NCBI RefSeq assembly: GCF_004340965.1
Contig: NZ_SLYA01000001.1
Coordinates: 558,001-622,000 of the forward strand
Origin: Sphingomonas sp. PP-CE-1A-559
GTDB lineage: Bacteria > Pseudomonadota > Alphaproteobacteria > Sphingomonadales > Sphingomonadaceae
DNA length: 64,000 nt
Direction of reading: 5' to 3'
Both the position numbers and the translations under genes were made by a program. Of the stretch, positions 30,732 through 39,240 are shown piece by piece. Under the pieces are notes generated by a model. That model was given only the letters and a program-made list of their open reading frames with translations. It did no database searches and was not told the origin of the DNA. Numbering within the stretch: the stretch's first letter is position 1; every line of letters begins with the position of its first letter.

Positions 30732-33044
30732 ATGTACAAACCAAAAGCCGGTCTTCCGACGCGCGAGCAGATCCTCGACTTCATCACCACTTCCGACGTG
30801 CCCGCGGGCAAACGCGAGATCGCCAAGGGCTTCGGGCTCAGCGCGCAAGACAAGATCGGGCTGAAAGCGCTCCTGAAAGACATGGCCGACGAGGGGCTGA
30901 TCGACAGCGCTCCAGGCCGCGCGTTCCACAAGATGGGCGGCATTCCGAAGGTGACGGTGCTGCGGATCGCGGACGTCGACGACGGCGGCAACGTCTGGGC
31001 GGTTCCCGAGCGCTGGGAGGCGGAAGGTGCGCCACCGCCGCGGTTGCGCGTGCGCGAGCGGAAGCGTGGTGCGCTCGGCGTCGGCGAGCGAATCCTCGCG
31101 CGGACCGACGAGGCCGGGAACGGCTGGATCGCGCATCCGATGAAGGTGCTCGCGCCGGCGTCTGAGCAGGTGCTGGGCGTGTTGCGCGAGGAGGCCGGAC
31201 GCCTCTGGCTGACGGGTGTCGACAAGCGCGAGCGGCGTGAGTTCGCGGTTGCGGACGCAGGTGGCGCGGCGCCGGGCGATCTGGTGTTGGCGGAATTGGC
31301 GGGGAAGCCGCCCAAGATCGCCGCCCGTGTCGTGCAGAAGCTGGGTGATCCGTTCGCGGCGCGTAGTTTCTCGCTGATCGCCATCCACAAGCTCGGCATT
31401 CCGGATGTGTTCTCGCAGGAGGCGCTCGACGAAGCGGAGCGCGTGTCCAAGTTACCGCTTGGTGAGGGCCGTGAGGATCTGCGCGACCTGCCGATCGTCG
31501 CGATCGATCCCGAGGATGCGCGCGATCATGACGACGCGGTGTGGTCTGAGGCGGACGATGATCCGTCGAATGCCGGCGGATGGAAGGCGATCGTCGCGAT
31601 CGCGGACGTCAGCTTCTATGTCCGACCGAAGTCCGAGGTCGATCGCGAGGCTCGGCGGCGCGGGAACTCGGTGTATTTCCCCGACCGCGTGGTGCCGATG
31701 CTGCCGGAGATTCTCTCCGCGGAGGTGTGCTCGCTGAAGGAAGGCGCGGACCGTGCAGCGCTCGCGTGCCATCTGCGGATCGGCAAGGACGGCTCGCTCA
31801 AGTCGTGGCGATTCACGCGCGCGGTGGTGCGGATCGTGGCGAACCTGGCGTATGAGGAGGCGCAGGCGATCATCGACGCCTCCTCCCCTCCCGTCTTGCG
31901 GGAGGGGTCGGGGGAGGGCGGTGCCTCATTCGATCCGGTCGTAAGTCAGGAAGTCCTTCCCCCGACCCATCCCGAAGACGAGAGGGGAGACATGCTGAGC
32001 GTGCTACAGCCGCTCTGGGCCTGCTGGCACACGCTGGCGAAGGCGCGTGACGCACGTGCACCGCTCGATCTGGACCTCCCCGAACGGCGTGTGGTGCTCG
32101 ACGAGCAGGGGCGGATCATGTCGGTGTCGCCGCGTGAACGCCTCGACGCGCACCGGCTGATCGAAGATTACATGATCGCCGCCAACGTCGCCGCCGCCAA
32201 GGCGCTGGAAGCGAAGAAGGCGCCGGTCATGTACCGCATCCACGAGCCGCCGAGCCGCGAGAAGCTCGCGGCGCTGAAGGAATATCTCAAGACGTTCGAC
32301 GTGCCGTTCGCGCTCGGGCAGGTCGTGCGGCCAGCAACGTTCAACCATATCATCGAGCGGATCGGCGATGCGGACTTCCGCCCTCAGGTCATGGAGCAGA
32401 TCCTCCGTACGCAGACGCAAGCCTATTATGCGCCCGGCAACCACGGGCATTTCGGCCTCAGTCTGGGCAGCTACGCGCATTTCACCTCGCCGATCCGGCG
32501 CTATGCCGATCTGCTCGTCCATCGCTCGCTGGTGTCCGCCTACGGCCTTGGCGAAGGCGGGTTGCCGGCGGACGATGCGGCCAACATGGAGTCAGTCGGC
32601 GAGATCATCAGCCGGCTCGAACGCCGCGCGATGGAGGCCGAGCGCGACACCACCGATCGCTATGTCGCGGCGTTCCTGTCGGAGCGCGTCGGCCAGGTGA
32701 TGGACGTGCGGATCACCGGCGTGACCAATTTCGGCTTCTTCGCGACGGTCGAGGGGATCGGCGGCGACGGCCTGATGCCGGTGCGTGATCTCGGCGGCGA
32801 ATATTTCCGCTTCGACGAGGGTGCGCGCACGCTGACCGGCGAGCATAGCGGCGATGTCTTCGCGCAGGGTCAGACGCTGGAGCTGCGGCTGGCGGAAGCG
32901 AACCCGGTGTCGGGCGCGCTACGCTTCGAGATGCCCGAGGGGAAGGGCGCGGCCCAGCCTCCCCGTGGCGGACGCAAGCCGGTGCGCGAGATCAAGCGAC
33001 GCGGTCGCCCAACGAACATCCGCCATCAGGGCAAGCGGCGTTAG
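30732..33044 (+). CDS. rnr: Ribonuclease R with an in-frame repeat insertion
   Basis: This 770-residue 3'-5' exoribonuclease degrades structured RNA. It has an N-terminal helix-turn-helix-like region (LPTREQILDFITTSD), cold-shock domains, the RNB catalytic domain with the Asp cluster DPEDARDHDDAVW (about residues 258-270), and a C-terminal S1 domain (VMDVRITGVTNFGFFATVEG) with a basic tail. Residues about 384-420 are translated from a repeat at 31882-31990. They lie between AYEEAQAIID and LQPLWACWHTL inside the RNB domain. Without the insert the protein would be about 733 residues. ATG 30732 is the start used. Confidence 0.94.
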   Translation: MYKPKAGLPTREQILDFITTSDVPAGKREIAKGFGLSAQDKIGLKALLKDMADEGLIDSAPGRAFHKMGGIPKVTVLRIADVDDGGNVWAVPERWEAEGAPPPRLRVRERKRGALGVGERILARTDEAGNGWIAHPMKVLAPASEQVLGVLREEAGRLWLTGVDKRERREFAVADAGGAAPGDLVLAELAGKPPKIAARVVQKLGDPFAARSFSLIAIHKLGIPDVFSQEALDEAERVSKLPLGEGREDLRDLPIVAIDPEDARDHDDAVWSEADDDPSNAGGWKAIVAIADVSFYVRPKSEVDREARRRGNSVYFPDRVVPMLPEILSAEVCSLKEGADRAALACHLRIGKDGSLKSWRFTRAVVRIVANLAYEEAQAIIDASSPPVLREGSGEGGASFDPVVSQEVLPPTHPEDERGDMLSVLQPLWACWHTLAKARDARAPLDLDLPERRVVLDEQGRIMSVSPRERLDAHRLIEDYMIAANVAAAKALEAKKAPVMYRIHEPPSREKLAALKEYLKTFDVPFALGQVVRPATFNHIIERIGDADFRPQVMEQILRTQTQAYYAPGNHGHFGLSLGSYAHFTSPIRRYADLLVHRSLVSAYGLGEGGLPADDAANMESVGEIISRLERRAMEAERDTTDRYVAAFLSERVGQVMDVRITGVTNFGFFATVEGIGGDGLMPVRDLGGEYFRFDEGARTLTGEHSGDVFAQGQTLELRLAEANPVSGALRFEMPEGKGAAQPPRGGRKPVREIKRRGRPTNIRHQGKRR
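31882..31990. repeat. REPIN-like element, family A, inside rnr
   Basis: The left arm is CCTCCCCTCCCGTCTTGCGG then GAGGGGTCGGGGGAGGG, close to the murB copies. The right arm is CTTCCCCCGACCCATCCCGA then AGACGAGAGGGGAGAC, with several substitutions, which suggests an older insertion. It is translated in the frame [12 protein letters not shown] ... LPPTHPEDERGD. Confidence 0.85.
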
Positions 33045-33094
33045 GAATTGCACAAACCCCCCGCGTTATGCGAGATCGGCGCGGGGGGAAGAGT

Positions 33095-33391
33095 ATGCGG
33101 GGACTTATTCTAGGCCGATCGCGCCGACGGATCGTCAAGGATTTCGTCGCGGCACGGGCCACGTCGGCTGATCGTGCGATCGCTTATGTAGCGAAGGACG
33201 CGCGGATATTCCGCCAACTTCGAGTCTATGGCGCGATCGTCGACGACGGAGCCGGGCGCTATCATCTCGATGCGCGAAAGCTCGGCGCATTTCGCGCTTC
33301 GGTGCGACTTCGAGCCGCAGCGATCGTCGGGGTATCGGGCGTCGCTGCAAGCGTTGCGGCTGCGGCGACGGTCTTTACGCTTGCCGAATAA
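33095..33391 (+). CDS. Small protein with C-terminal membrane helix, tandem paralogue 1
   Basis: This 98-residue protein starts at ATG 33095, with GGGGGGAAG about eight bases upstream. The first 70 residues look like a compact helix-turn-helix-type unit (DRAIAYVAKDARIFRQLRVYGAIVDDGAGRYHLD contains short motifs AIAYVAKDAR and GRYHLD). A TM segment follows (AAAIVGVSGVAASVAAAATV). It shares layout and motifs with the next gene: FVAARATSADRAIAY aligns with FLARHAIAPDDAIAF. Function unknown. It follows rnr on the same strand. Confidence 0.65.
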   Translation: MRGLILGRSRRRIVKDFVAARATSADRAIAYVAKDARIFRQLRVYGAIVDDGAGRYHLDARKLGAFRASVRLRAAAIVGVSGVAASVAAAATVFTLAE

Positions 33392-33422
33392 GCTCTCGCC
33401 GGAAAGGCCAAGCCCAGCCGGC

Positions 33423-33722
33423 ATGCCGATGGCGTTGCGGCCGCATCGGATTCGCGGGGTCATCCCGGCGCTGTTCCTGGCGCGACACGCGATCGCACCC
33501 GACGATGCGATCGCCTTCCTACCTCGCGACGCTCGGGAGCAGGCGACGTTCGATCGGCTGCGCGCCAACGGCATCGTCCGCGAAACCGCACCAAGCCACT
33601 TCTATTTCGATCTCGACGCGCATTATGCTGCCGGCGAGCGACGCCGACGTCTCGCCGTGCCGATCGCGATCATCGTGTCGGTGCTGATTGCTTGGATCGC
33701 CACGCGGTTCTTTCGCGGTTGA
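33423..33722 (+). CDS. Small protein with C-terminal membrane helix, tandem paralogue 2
   Basis: This 99-residue protein starts at ATG 33423. Its N-terminal 75 residues parallel the preceding gene (AIAFLPRDAREQATFDRLRA, NGIVRETAPSHFYFDLDA), with a winged-helix-like pattern of helix, helix and a beta hairpin ending in FYFDLD. A C-terminal TM segment (VPIAIIVSVLIAWIATRFF) follows a basic RRRR stretch. Gene pair 33095-33722 is probably a duplication. I do not recognise a named family. Confidence 0.65.
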   Translation: MPMALRPHRIRGVIPALFLARHAIAPDDAIAFLPRDAREQATFDRLRANGIVRETAPSHFYFDLDAHYAAGERRRRLAVPIAIIVSVLIAWIATRFFRG

Positions 33723-34880
33723 TCAGCCGACCGTGAAGGTCAGCCCGGCCTTCGCCACCAGCCGATCGCGCAGTTTCGTCCCCATCAGCGCACCCGGCGT
33801 CCAGATCCCGCCATCGCCTTCCACGTCCTGGACGAGGCACAATGCCGCCTCGGCGATCATCTTGCTGGTCGAGCCATAGCCCGGATCGCGGTCGCCAATG
33901 ACGACCGCGTCGATCCGCTCGCCATCGGGCATGATGCCCGCGAACAGTAGGTCGTAATGCCCCGCATCGCGCTCCTCCTTCGACGGGCCTTCGCCGGGTT
34001 TCGGCCCCTTGTCGCCCGAGAACGGATTGAACTTGGCGATCGCCTCGGCCGCCACCTTGCCGAGATCGCCCAGCCCTGCGACCATCATCTCGTCATAGAC
34101 GAAGTCTGCGCCATACGCCTCGCCGAGCAGGAAATTGGTGCGGTGGACGTTCTTGGTGTTGATCGGCGCCATCACGAACGGCGCGACCCAGGCCGAGATG
34201 GTCGTATCGTATTCGGGGAGCAACCCGGTCGGCTGGTGCGGTCCGTGGAAGCCGGGGGTCAGCGCGAACGGGCTGGACAGCAGCTTGACGATGCCGGGAT
34301 CGCGTGCGGCGGCGGCGAGCGTCGCCTTTAGGCTCGCCGCGGTGCCGCCCGAGAACGTCCCCTGCATTTTGCGCACGCGGCCTTTCACGCGCGGTGCCGG
34401 GACTCCGTATTTGGCCTTTGCCGCCTCTTGCAACGTCAGCACGCCGAGATCGAACGGGATCGAGTCGAAGCCGCAGGAGAACACGATGCGCGCGCCGGTC
34501 CGCGTCGCTTCGCCTTCATGCGCATCGATCATGTGGCGCATCCAGGCTGGCTCGCCGCACAGGTCGACATAACCGGTGCCGGTTGCGGCGCAGGCGGCGA
34601 CGAGTGCGGTGCCGTAGAGCTGATACGGTCCGACGGTCGAGATGACGACGGTGGCGCGTTCGGCCATCGCGCGGAGGCTGGCGGGATCGTCGGAGTCGGC
34701 AGCGATCAGCGCCGTCTCGGCAGGCGCGCCGATCAGGTCGCGGACCTCTTGTAGCTTCGACAGCGAGCGCCCGGCCATCGCCCACCGAACGCCAGTGGGA
34801 TAGGTCTGGACGAGATACTCCGCCACCAGCCGTCCGGTGAACCCAGTCGCGCCGTAGATGACGATGTCGAAGTCGCGCAT
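33723..34880 (-). CDS. Saccharopine dehydrogenase-like NAD(P)-dependent protein
   Basis: This 385-residue protein has an N-terminal Rossmann motif, IVIYGATGFTGRLVAEYL, as in the saccharopine dehydrogenase / trans-acting enoyl reductase superfamily. TVGPYQLYGTALVAACAATG and the central CGFDSIPFDLG segment are typical. The start chosen is ATG 34880, with GAGGAG seven bases upstream; another ATG two codons earlier and a longer open frame lack proper spacing. The reaction is not predictable from sequence. It is divergent from the TfoX-N gene. Confidence 0.82.
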   Translation of the reverse strand: MRDFDIVIYGATGFTGRLVAEYLVQTYPTGVRWAMAGRSLSKLQEVRDLIGAPAETALIAADSDDPASLRAMAERATVVISTVGPYQLYGTALVAACAATGTGYVDLCGEPAWMRHMIDAHEGEATRTGARIVFSCGFDSIPFDLGVLTLQEAAKAKYGVPAPRVKGRVRKMQGTFSGGTAASLKATLAAAARDPGIVKLLSSPFALTPGFHGPHQPTGLLPEYDTTISAWVAPFVMAPINTKNVHRTNFLLGEAYGADFVYDEMMVAGLGDLGKVAAEAIAKFNPFSGDKGPKPGEGPSKEERDAGHYDLLFAGIMPDGERIDAVVIGDRDPGYGSTSKMIAEAALCLVQDVEGDGGIWTPGALMGTKLRDRLVAKAGLTFTVG

Positions 34881-34988
34881 ACCCATCTCCTCTTTCGCCG
34901 AGTTTGCGCGCGCGGGCATGGCATCGCAAGTGGAACGCCATCGTCGGCATGCCTCGCCAAGGCCGCGCCGATCTGCGAGGATCACCCG

Positions 34989-35315
34989 ATGGCATCCGAC
35001 CGCAAGACCGTCGCGTTCATCGTCGATCAGCTCACTGCGGCGGGGGAGGTCTCCGCAAAGCCGATGTTCGGCGAATACGGCGTCTATTGCGACGGCAGGA
35101 TGGTCGCGCTGATCTGTGGCGAGCAGCTCTTCGTCAAACCGACACCGGGCGGCCGCGCGTTCGCTGGGGCGCTCGACGAGGCGCCGCCTTATCCGGGCGC
35201 GAAACCGTGCCTGTTGGTCGATGCCGACCGCTGGGACGATGCCGAGTGGCTGGCCGAACTCGTCCGCATCTCGACCGCCGAACTGCCGATGCCGAAACAG
35301 CCCAAGCCCAAGTAG
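34989..35315 (+). CDS. TfoX N-terminal domain protein
   Basis: This 108-residue protein matches the TfoX/Sxy N-terminal domain alone: an N-terminal helix, then KPMFGEYGVYCDGRMVALICG and LFVKPTPGG. A GAGGA lies eight bases before ATG 34989. In gamma-proteobacteria TfoX regulates competence genes, but short stand-alone TfoX-N proteins in alphaproteobacteria have no established role. It ends two bases before the convergent ABC exporter stop. Confidence 0.85.
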   Translation: MASDRKTVAFIVDQLTAAGEVSAKPMFGEYGVYCDGRMVALICGEQLFVKPTPGGRAFAGALDEAPPYPGAKPCLLVDADRWDDAEWLAELVRISTAELPMPKQPKPK

Positions 35316-35317
35316 AT

Positions 35318-37093
35318 TCAGGCGGCCTCGTTGAACTGCAGGCTAGCGAGCCGCGCGTAGAGCCCGCTGTTGGTCATCAATGACCCGTGCGAGCCTTCTT
35401 CGACGATCTGACCGTCGCTCATCACGATGATCCGCTCGGCCGCGCGCACGGTAGCGAGGCGGTGCGCGATAACCAGCGTGGTGCGGTTCGCCATGAGCCG
35501 CTCAAGCGCTTCCTGCACGAGCCGCTCGCTCTCGGCATCGAGCGCACTGGTGGCCTCGTCGAGCAGCAGGATCGGCGCATCGCGGAGCAGCGCGCGAGCG
35601 ATCGTAACGCGCTGGCGCTGGCCGCCCGACAGCCGCGCGCCGCCTTCACCTAGGAACGTGTCGAGGCCTTCAGGGAGTTTGCGCAGGAACTCGGCGGCAT
35701 TGGCGGCTTCCGCGGCGGCCCAGAGCTGATCATCGGTCGCCGACCAGTCGCCGTAGCGGAGGTTGTCGCGGGCCGAGGCGCCGAAGATGATCGTCTCCTG
35801 CGGCACCATCGCGATGCGGGCGCGAACCTCGGCCGGATCGGCGTCGCGGAGGTCGATGCCGTCGAGCGTCACGCGGCCGGCGTCGGGGTCGTAGAAGCGC
35901 TGGACCAGCTGGAAGAGCGTCGTCTTGCCCGCGCCTGAGGGGCCGACGACGGCGACCGTCTCGCCCGGCTTCACGTCGAGCGAGAAGCCGTTGAGCGCGG
36001 CGACGTCGCGCCGCGTCGGGTAGTGGAATTGCACGCCCTCGAACGCGAGCGCACCTCGTGGCGGCTGGGGCAGGGCGACCGGGTTGGCAGGCGCGGCGAT
36101 CTCGGGCTTCTCGCGCAACAGTTCCGACAAGCGCCCGGCCGCGCCGGCGCCGCGCAACAGGTCGCCATAGACTTCGGTGAGCGCGCCGAACGCGCCTGCG
36201 ACGATGCCTCCGGTCAGCACGAACGCGGCGATCGCGCCGCCGCTGATGCGGCCCGCCGCGACGTCGATTGCGCCTTCCCACAGGACCAATGTGATCGATC
36301 CGAAGACGAGGCCGATGACGATCGCGGTCATCACGGCGCGGAGCATGATCCGCGCGCGAGCCGCAGCGAAGGTCGCGCTGACCGCGTCAGAGAAGCGGAT
36401 CGCCTCGCGGTCTTCCTGGCCGAACGCCTGCACGACCTTCATCGCGCCGAGCGTTTCGGTGGCGATCGAACCGACGTCGGCGACGCGGTCCTGCGAGGTG
36501 CGTGAGTAATTACGGACGCGTTTGCCGAGCAGGGCGATCGGCAGGATGATCAACGGGATGCCGATCATCAGCATGCCCGCAAGCTTCGGCGAGATCGCGA
36601 ACAGGTAGATCAGCCCGCCGATTCCGGTGAACGTGTTGCGCAGCGCGATCGACACGGTGCTGCCGACGACCTGTTCGATCAGCGCCGTATCCGACGTGAG
36701 ACGCGAGGCGATTTCGGACGGGCGGTTCTCCTCAAAGAAGCGCGGCGTCAGGCGGAGGAGGTGGCGCTGCACGTTGGTGCGGATGTCCGCGACAACGCGC
36801 TCGCCTAGCCACGACACGTAATAGAAGCGCACAGCGGTCGCGAGCGCGAGTACGACGACGATCATCAGCAGATAGTGGAACGAGTTGGCGACCGACCCGC
36901 CCGCGCCGGGGCCAAAGCCGCGGTCGATAACGCGCTTGAACCCGTAAGGAATGCCGATCGTCGCGGCCGAGGTCATCATCAGCGCGAGCCCCGCGAACGC
37001 GATCTGGCGAGGATATTGGGAGGCGTGACGCCACACCATCGCGAGATCGCCGATCCGGCGGGACGTCTTCTCTTCGGGTATCGGCTTGGCCAT
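35318..37093 (-). CDS. ABC exporter, fused permease and ATPase
   Basis: This 591-residue MsbA-like half-transporter has six predicted TM segments in the first 320 residues and a nucleotide-binding domain after it. The Walker A motif is GPSGAGKTTLFQ, the signature is LSGGQRQRVTIARAL, and the Walker B is ILLLDEATSALD, followed by AHRLAT. It probably works as a homodimer in the inner membrane. The substrate cannot be told; lipid A flippase MsbA is one possibility, but multidrug-type exporters look the same. Start ATG 37093. Confidence 0.88.
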   Translation of the reverse strand: MAKPIPEEKTSRRIGDLAMVWRHASQYPRQIAFAGLALMMTSAATIGIPYGFKRVIDRGFGPGAGGSVANSFHYLLMIVVVLALATAVRFYYVSWLGERVVADIRTNVQRHLLRLTPRFFEENRPSEIASRLTSDTALIEQVVGSTVSIALRNTFTGIGGLIYLFAISPKLAGMLMIGIPLIILPIALLGKRVRNYSRTSQDRVADVGSIATETLGAMKVVQAFGQEDREAIRFSDAVSATFAAARARIMLRAVMTAIVIGLVFGSITLVLWEGAIDVAAGRISGGAIAAFVLTGGIVAGAFGALTEVYGDLLRGAGAAGRLSELLREKPEIAAPANPVALPQPPRGALAFEGVQFHYPTRRDVAALNGFSLDVKPGETVAVVGPSGAGKTTLFQLVQRFYDPDAGRVTLDGIDLRDADPAEVRARIAMVPQETIIFGASARDNLRYGDWSATDDQLWAAAEAANAAEFLRKLPEGLDTFLGEGGARLSGGQRQRVTIARALLRDAPILLLDEATSALDAESERLVQEALERLMANRTTLVIAHRLATVRAAERIIVMSDGQIVEEGSHGSLMTNSGLYARLASLQFNEAA

Positions 37094-37255
37094 GCGCGGT
37101 GCCTAGCAGTGGCGGGGGTGGCGCTCAACGAGAACCGGGCGTCGCAGAGGGCGGTGATCCGGTCGCGCGGGACGGAGCGGCCGTCGATCGCGCGTTGCAC
37201 TGCGGCAAAATTGCGTTACCACCGTGCAAAGCCCGATGAGGCGAGAGGATACCGC

Positions 37256-38488
37256 ATGCTCTACGATGCCTATGAATTCCAGCGTTCGATGATGGCCGGC
37301 GCCAGCAAGATGGCCAGCTTCGGTGCGGATATGCTCAACAATCCGGCAAACCCGTTCGCCTATTTGGGCGGCGGCACGGTGGTCGCGTCGGCGCTCGAAG
37401 TGTTCGCACACGCGAATGCGACGCGGGGAAAGCCTGCCTTTGGTCTCGACACGACGACGATCGACGGCCGCGAGGTCGCGGTCCGCGAGGAGATCGTGCT
37501 GCGGAAGGATTTCGGTCAATTGAAGCGCTTTGTTCGTGACGGCATCGACGGTGGTCCGAAGCTGCTGATCGTCGCGCCGATGTCGGGCCATTACGCGACG
37601 CTGTTGCGCGGTACGGTCGAGCGCATGCTGCCGTTCGCGGACGTCTACATCACCGACTGGCGCGATGCGCGCAGCGTGCCGCTGTCGGCAGGGCGGTTCG
37701 ATCTCGACGATTACATCGACTATCTGATCGAATATCTGGAGACGATCGGCGCGAACGAAGGGCAGGGGGGCACGCACATGCTCGCCGTCTGCCAGCCCTC
37801 GGTGCCGTGTTATGCGGCCGTCGCGTTGATGAGTGCGGACAAGAACCCGTGCCGGCCGAAGACGCTAACGATGATGGGCGGCCCTGTCGACACGCGCGAG
37901 GCGCCGACCGCGGTGAACACGCTGGCGACCGAGCGGCCGCATGCGTGGTTCGAGCAGAACGTGATCGCGACGGTGCCAAGCAACTATTCGGGCGCGGGGC
38001 GCAAGGTTTACCCGGGCTTTCTGCAACTCGCCGGGTTCATGTCGATGAATCTAGGCAACCACATGGTCTCGCATTGGGAGATGTATAAGCATCTCGTCCA
38101 GGGCGACGGCGAGAGCGCCTCGCAAAGCCAGGATTTCTACGAGGAATACCGGTCGGTCTGCGACATGACCGCGGAATTCTATCTCCAGACGATCGACGTC
38201 GTGTTCCAGAACCATGCGCTGCCGCGGGGGATCATGACGCATCGCGGTCGGCTGGTCGATCCAGCGGCAATCACCGATATCGGGTTGCTCGCCGTCGAGG
38301 GAGAGCGCGACGACATTTCGGGCTTGGGGCAGACCAAGGCGGCGCTGACGCTGGCGACTGCGCTACCCGACGAGAAGAAGCGCTATCTGATTGCGGACGG
38401 GGCCGGTCATTACGGCATTTTCAACGGGTCGCGCTGGCGCGACAAGATCGCGCCCGTTGTGGAAGAGTTCATCACCGCGAACGGGTAA
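37256..38488 (+). CDS. phaZ: Intracellular polyhydroxybutyrate depolymerase
   Basis: This 410-residue protein matches the intracellular PHB depolymerase family (PhaZ). Features are MLYDAYEFQRSMM at the start, KLLIVAPMSGHYATLLRGTV, DVYITDWRDA, and LAVCQPSVPCYAA carrying the nucleophilic cysteine in the position used by R. eutropha PhaZ1. A C-terminal alpha/beta-hydrolase domain has GAGHYGIF with the catalytic His. ATG 37256 follows GAGAGGA. It mobilises stored PHB. No phaC/phaB genes are in the window. Confidence 0.92.
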   Translation: MLYDAYEFQRSMMAGASKMASFGADMLNNPANPFAYLGGGTVVASALEVFAHANATRGKPAFGLDTTTIDGREVAVREEIVLRKDFGQLKRFVRDGIDGGPKLLIVAPMSGHYATLLRGTVERMLPFADVYITDWRDARSVPLSAGRFDLDDYIDYLIEYLETIGANEGQGGTHMLAVCQPSVPCYAAVALMSADKNPCRPKTLTMMGGPVDTREAPTAVNTLATERPHAWFEQNVIATVPSNYSGAGRKVYPGFLQLAGFMSMNLGNHMVSHWEMYKHLVQGDGESASQSQDFYEEYRSVCDMTAEFYLQTIDVVFQNHALPRGIMTHRGRLVDPAAITDIGLLAVEGERDDISGLGQTKAALTLATALPDEKKRYLIADGAGHYGIFNGSRWRDKIAPVVEEFITANG

Positions 38489-38493
38489 GAGAA

Positions 38494-38520
38494 ATGGGCG
38501 GCCTTTTACGGGCCGCCCAT
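38494..38520. terminator. Bidirectional terminator between phaZ and the PNPOx-like gene
   Basis: A perfect 10-bp inverted repeat, ATGGGCGGCC and GGCCGCCCAT with a 7-base loop, lies between two converging stops (38488 and 38528). It is suited to ending both transcripts. Confidence 0.75.
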
Positions 38521-38527
38521 AATTGGT

Positions 38528-39010
38528 TCAGGCGATCGAGTTTACCACCGCGTGGCTGCTCGACTCGTCCGAGCGGATCGTGCCGCCGAACAGCATCTTG
38601 AGGCGGCCACCGACCGAGATATCGGTTTCCCACAGCTCGGCGCTGTCGATGTCGAAGCGCAGCAGCGTCAGGTTGGGGTCTTCCTTGCCGCCCGGAAACC
38701 ATGCCTCGACCTGGTTGTTCCAGAGCTTGTCGATCTGCGTACGGTCGTTCGACGTCGACACGTCGCCGGCCATGCACGCGAAGAAATCATGGCCCTTGCC
38801 GACGAACTGCGCCATCGCCGCGCCGCCCTTGGCTATACGGTTGTCGCGGCCGGCGAAGAAGAACAACGTGTTGGGCTGATCGTCGTCGATCTGCGCGGTC
38901 ATCGGCTCGGAATGCTGGACGTCGTTGAGGCCGATCATCACGAACGGGCTGGCCTTCAGCTTGTCGATGAACTTCGCTGCGACTTCCTGCGGGGTATCCT
39001 TGTCGGCCAT
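38528..39010 (-). CDS. Pyridoxamine 5'-phosphate oxidase-like (general stress protein 26) family
   Basis: This 160-residue split-barrel flavin-binding-type protein starts at ATG 39010, with AGGAG seven bases upstream. It begins ADKDTPQEVAAKFIDKL and continues SPFVMIGLNDVQHSEPMTAQ, LFFFAGRDNRIAKGGAAM and AWFPGGKEDPNLTLLRFD, as in the GSP26-like PNPOx group. Such proteins bind FMN or FAD; the reaction is not known. The longer frame reading upstream is not supported. Convergent with phaZ. Confidence 0.85.
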   Translation of the reverse strand: MADKDTPQEVAAKFIDKLKASPFVMIGLNDVQHSEPMTAQIDDDQPNTLFFFAGRDNRIAKGGAAMAQFVGKGHDFFACMAGDVSTSNDRTQIDKLWNNQVEAWFPGGKEDPNLTLLRFDIDSAELWETDISVGGRLKMLFGGTIRSDESSSHAVVNSIA

Positions 39011-39240
39011 CGTCATTCTCCTATTGGCTTGGATTGCCACTGAGAACGGGTGGGGCGGGGGTTGGTTGCGCGGGATCTCTGGTCGGCACACGCGCTGCTG
39101 CTGGATAAAACCGCGACCAATGGGCCATGTCGACGATCGCCGTGGTTCTGCAGCACCACGGAAAATACGGTGAATTCGATTTGCCGATCTATGCGTCAAA
39201 CAGGATTTGGTGAGGCGCATCTTACTGCTATTGCAGGACT

